Positions 6,544-9,115 of a DNA stretch of 9,115 nt are shown here, in pieces (position 1 is the first letter of the stretch; each line of letters starts with the position of its first letter). Under the pieces are notes generated by a model, which saw nothing but the letters and a program-made list of their open reading frames with translations, made no database searches and was not told the DNA's origin. The DNA lies in the NCBI GenBank assembly GCA_015493425.1, contig WGDG01000230.1:1-9115 (forward strand), read 5' to 3'. The stretch comes from Sulfurovum sp. Lineage in GTDB: Bacteria > Campylobacterota > Campylobacteria > Campylobacterales > Sulfurovaceae. The position numbers and the translations under genes are program-made.

Positions 6544-7036
6544 AAAGAAGGACTTCAATCTCACTCGAATCCAACTCCACCTTTTTGGCTTTGCTGATAC
6601 GGTCTTCCTGAAGTTTCACACGCAGTTCATCATCCTGCAGTGCCATGATCTGAATGGCAAGGTAGGCAGCATTGACCGCTCCGGCTTTGCCGATCGCCAG
6701 TGTACCTACAGGCATGCCTGCTGGCATCATCACTGTACTGAGCAGTGCATCTTCTCCTTTGAGCGGCCCGCTCTCCATAGGAACGCCCAGTACCGGTTTG
6801 GTCGTACCCGCTGCGACTGCACCTGCCAAGTGTGCTGCCATACCTGCTGCAGCGATAAAGACCTGCGCACCTTTTTGCTCTGCATCGTTAATGTAGTGCT
6901 TGGTTCGCTCCGGACTTCTGTGGGCAGAAGAGATGATCAGCTCATAAGGCACTCCAAACTTCTCCAGTGTCTTGGCACACTCTTCCATAATCGCGTAGTC
7001 GCTCTTGCTTCCCATAATGATCGATACAAATTTCAT
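6542..7036 (-). CDS. purE: N5-carboxyaminoimidazole ribonucleotide mutase PurE (class I)
   Basis: PurE converts N5-CAIR to CAIR in purine synthesis and works with PurK, which is not in this window. The 164-residue length is typical of class I. The phosphate-binding motif GSKSD (9-13) and the catalytic motif SSAHRSPER (36-44, His39) are intact, followed by FIAAAGMAAHLAGAVAAGTTKPVLGVP and MPAGMPVGTLAIGKAGAVNAA, the active-site loops of the octamer. ATG at 7036-7034 has an AGGAA ribosome site. It starts 24 bases after the stop of the U32-family gene, so the two are probably co-transcribed. Confidence 0.97.
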   Translation of the reverse strand: MKFVSIIMGSKSDYAIMEECAKTLEKFGVPYELIISSAHRSPERTKHYINDAEQKGAQVFIAAAGMAAHLAGAVAAGTTKPVLGVPMESGPLKGEDALLSTVMMPAGMPVGTLAIGKAGAVNAAYLAIQIMALQDDELRVKLQEDRISKAKKVELDSSEIEVLL

Positions 7037-7060
7037 CTGTTCTTTCCTTGTTTGATTTGT

Positions 7061-8398
7061 TTAGTCACACTTAGGCTCCATCTTCATCGGTGTGGAGTCT
7101 TCGGTCAGTCCCTTCTTCTCCAGTGCTTCGTCGATCTTTCGGCGTAAAATAGTATAGCCCGGCAGTTTGGTTGGTAGCTTGATCGGCTCGAGATAGCCAC
7201 TGTGGACACATTCACGCTCTTTGCCATCAACCGTCTCTATCTTTTTAAAGGTCAGCCAGTACTGTCCGTTTATCTCATCAATCTTGCCTATCTCGTTATT
7301 CACAAGCTCCACAGTAGCGCCTACCGGCAGTACGATCTCCACACTATCACCTACACAGGTTTTATCCTTACATTTCCAGCTGAGTCCATCTTCGCTGACA
7401 AGCCCTGCAACCTGATGGGTACCGTACTGAATCGAGAAACCATGCGACTCCGTATCGTTGCGTTCAAAAGGACGGGAGATAAGATACGCATCGGTAAAAC
7501 CGCGGTTTTGAGTGGTATTGAGTTCTCTCTGGTAACGTGAGGGCTCAAAATCATTCGCATAAAAGTCATCGATAGCATGGCGGTAGGCTTTGGTCACGAC
7601 CCCTGCGTAATAAGGCGATTTGGTACGCCCTTCAATTTTCAGTGAGTCGATCACCCCGCTTGCCAAAATCTCATCAATGTGCGATGCCATGTTCATATCT
7701 TTGGCATTCATGATGTAGGTACCTACATCGGGCTCTTCGTCAAGCCGGAATGTCGTTCCCGTTTCGGGATTGTGCGCATAGACTTCGTAAGGGAAACGGC
7801 AGTCATTCGCACAGCTGCCGCGGTTGGGCACACGTCCGGTCTGCAGTGCCGAGATGAGGCAGCGCCCCGAGTAGGCAAAACACATCGAACCGTGCACAAA
7901 GACTTCCAGTTCAAGGTCTGGTAAGTGGGTTTTGATCGCTTCACAGTCTTTGAGGCTGATCTCGCGAGCCACGATGATACGCTTGACACCAAGGTCATAG
8001 TAAACCTCTGCATCCATCGCGTTCATCACGTTTGCCTGTGTCGAGAGGTGCACGGGAATATCCGGTGCGATACGGTGGGCGATTTTGACAACTCCCGGAG
8101 ATGAGACGATCAGTGCATCGGGGTTGAGTTCTGCGATCTTGGCAATGTGGTTTTCATAAAGTTTGATCTGCGAGTTGAACGGAAAAGAGTTTACGGTAGC
8201 ATAGACTTTTTTACCGCGTGCATGGGCATAGTCGATCCCCTCTTTGAAAGAGTCCATATCGAACTCCTTGCCCGAACGGATACGCAGCGAGAAGGTACTC
8301 GTACCGCCATAGACGGCATCCGCCCCGTAGTTTAGGGCGATCTTCATCTTCTCAAGGTTGCCTGCAGGGGCTAAAAGTTCTGCTTTTTTTGTTGCCAT
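7061..8398 (-). CDS. trhP: U32-family protein, TrhP-like tRNA uridine-34 hydroxylation factor
   Basis: Annotated in many genomes as peptidase U32, but this branch matches E. coli TrhP (YegQ), which makes 5-hydroxyuridine at tRNA position 34 using prephenate-derived chemistry and an iron-sulfur cluster. Length is 445 residues (YegQ is about 453). Features: ELLAPAGNLEKM near the start, GADAVYGG (25-32), LSTQANV (118-124), the cluster motif HGSMCFAYSGRC (169-180) and GSCANDCRFPYEV (195-207) giving Cys173, Cys180, Cys196 and Cys200, then YIMNAKDM (228-235) and SLKIEGRTKSPYY (252-264). The C-terminal 100 residues form the beta-rich U32 tail, with an added CKDKTC pair. ATG at 8398-8396 has a GGAG ribosome site. 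Protease activity is not supported by any visible catalytic motif. Other U32 branches (UbiU, RlhA) are less likely. Confidence 0.85.
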   Translation of the reverse strand: MATKKAELLAPAGNLEKMKIALNYGADAVYGGTSTFSLRIRSGKEFDMDSFKEGIDYAHARGKKVYATVNSFPFNSQIKLYENHIAKIAELNPDALIVSSPGVVKIAHRIAPDIPVHLSTQANVMNAMDAEVYYDLGVKRIIVAREISLKDCEAIKTHLPDLELEVFVHGSMCFAYSGRCLISALQTGRVPNRGSCANDCRFPYEVYAHNPETGTTFRLDEEPDVGTYIMNAKDMNMASHIDEILASGVIDSLKIEGRTKSPYYAGVVTKAYRHAIDDFYANDFEPSRYQRELNTTQNRGFTDAYLISRPFERNDTESHGFSIQYGTHQVAGLVSEDGLSWKCKDKTCVGDSVEIVLPVGATVELVNNEIGKIDEINGQYWLTFKKIETVDGKERECVHSGYLEPIKLPTKLPGYTILRRKIDEALEKKGLTEDSTPMKMEPKCD

Positions 8399-8479
8399 GT
8401 CTCTCCAACTTTATCGATATTGCACATTTGAAATGGCTATAATTCTACCCTATTTGCAGTAAAGAAGAGATTTAGTGCA

Positions 8480-8500
8480 CCTATGTGGCTTCGCCATAGG
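8480..8500 (-). repeat. Hairpin overlapping the stop of the SoxZ/SoxY-like gene
   Basis: CCTATG (8480-8485) pairs with CATAGG (8495-8500), with a GCGAAGC mini-hairpin core (8488-8494, minus strand) inside. The TAG stop codon lies in the 3' side of the stem. There is no following T-run. It may protect the transcript's 3' end or be a remnant of a small repeat; its role is unknown. Confidence 0.5.
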
Positions 8501-9115
8501 CGACAACAAAGGGCTTTTTGACAATGTGGTACCGCCCGTCCCTGCCTTTGCCTACCACAATGAGATGTATATCATTAAAACGCGTCAGGACTCTCATTTT
8601 CAATGCAATATCGACCTTGACACCCTTGGGAATGTGAAAGACAGCGACAGCAGGATGTGCATTGCCGTCTGTCAATACCGCGACCGATTCAAGGTCGAGG
8701 TCGGATTTGAGTGTAACAGGTACAGCCCACGAATTGGAAACGACTTTCGGTACTGTCACTTCTATACCGCCATCCTCATAATGCACCTTGCCGTAAAGTG
8801 CTTCAAGCGCGTCATCGACAACATCTGCATCGAAAAGGCCAGGGTTTGTGCGGTGATAGTCAATAGTATTTTCATTGCTGTCACCTGCCATACCGTGCAT
8901 AGCCGATACCTCTTTTATTTTTACGGCAGCGCTTCCGCTGTAGCGCTTTCCCGTATTCTCCCGTGCCATCACGTGTACCTGTGATTTAGTGTCACTGTTT
9001 TTAATATTTTTGAACTTGAATATTGGGTTTTTGCTGATATTATACCCGGTCGAAATATCGGCGATGAGCCGTCTGCCCACACGCAAATCGATATGTTCGA
9101 TATAGCGAGGATAGA
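8481..9115 (-). CDS. SoxZ-SoxY-like fusion protein without the carrier cysteine, N-terminal part outside window
   Basis: The frame is open to the right edge, giving 210 visible residues. A TTG at 9086-9084 lies inside the SoxZ-like domain, so it is not the real start. The first 65 or so visible residues match the second half of SoxZ: YPRYIEHIDLRVGRRLIADI, then YNISKNPIFKFK, corresponding to the SoxZ 'vSkNPyf-F' strand. After a linker of about 30 residues comes a SoxY-like Ig fold: IEVTVPKVVSNSWAVPVTL, SVAVLTDGNAHPAVAVFHI and ALKMRVLTRFNDIHLIVV. SoxY and SoxZ are normally separate subunits that carry sulfur intermediates of thiosulfate oxidation in the periplasm on the Cys of a C-terminal GGCGG arm. 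Here the chain ends in VVAYGEAT, and there is no Cys in the visible part. It therefore cannot carry sulfur by the known chemistry unless an off-window segment provides a thiol. A structural or regulatory role is conceivable but unproven. Confidence 0.75.
   Translation of the reverse strand, partial: YPRYIEHIDLRVGRRLIADISTGYNISKNPIFKFKNIKNSDTKSQVHVMARENTGKRYSGSAAVKIKEVSAMHGMAGDSNENTIDYHRTNPGLFDADVVDDALEALYGKVHYEDGGIEVTVPKVVSNSWAVPVTLKSDLDLESVAVLTDGNAHPAVAVFHIPKGVKVDIALKMRVLTRFNDIHLIVVGKGRDGRYHIVKKPFVVAYGEAT

Noticed and set aside
8481..8500. A frameshift hiding a GGCGG arm at the end of the SoxY-like domain
   Set aside because: None of the three minus-strand frames downstream of the stop encodes Gly-Gly-Cys-Gly-Gly, so a one-base error does not restore the arm.
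8475..8984. A 169-codon plus-strand frame opposite the SoxZ/SoxY-like gene
   Set aside because: The minus-strand frame has recognisable SoxZ and SoxY strand patterns and continues off the edge; the plus-strand frame has none.

Overview
The window is about 9.1 kb of chromosomal housekeeping DNA. It most likely comes from a free-living, sulfur-metabolising Campylobacterota (former Epsilonproteobacteria; a Sulfurovum/Sulfurimonas-like lineage). Three things suggest this: the run glyQ - Nif3-like - coiled-coil/zinc-ribbon protein - waaA - rluA family - ffh, which I remember from Campylobacter and Helicobacter genomes; the Ffh segment DLQRLAAVEQLRQ, typical of that group; and a Sox-type protein at the right edge. 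The genus is an inference. All ten genes are on the minus strand, so transcription runs from the right edge to the left edge. Eight are complete. One (SoxZ/SoxY-like) lacks its N-terminal part off the right edge, and one (ffh) runs off the left edge near its C-terminus.

In transcription order: a SoxZ-SoxY-like fusion protein (8481-9115, partial); a U32-family protein resembling the tRNA-U34 hydroxylation factor TrhP (7061-8398); purE (6542-7036); glyQ (5575-6474); a pair of inverted GTAG-headed palindromes (5458-5550); a Nif3/YbgI-like dinuclear-metal protein (4683-5435), translationally coupled through a 4-base overlap to a coiled-coil C4 zinc-ribbon protein (3967-4686, related to H. pylori HP0958); waaA (2731-3900); a DUF167/YggU protein (2311-2595); an RluA-family pseudouridine synthase (1522-2259); and ffh (1-1357). 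The functions are translation and RNA modification (glyQ, rluA, trhP), protein targeting (ffh), lipopolysaccharide core synthesis (waaA) and purine synthesis (purE). No gap between genes exceeds 165 bases.

The most unusual gene is the one at the right edge. It joins a SoxZ-like domain to a SoxY-like domain in one chain, in Z-then-Y order. The chain ends where SoxY should carry its Gly-Gly-Cys-Gly-Gly swinging arm, and no cysteine is present in the visible part. The spacers also hold structure that the genes do not explain: the REP/BIME-like palindrome pair upstream of the Nif3-like gene, a 64-base near-palindrome upstream of ffh, two short 7-base-period arrays directly after stop codons, and three gene-boundary hairpins built on the GCGAAGC core. 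No tRNA, rRNA, CRISPR array, transposase or prophage gene was seen.
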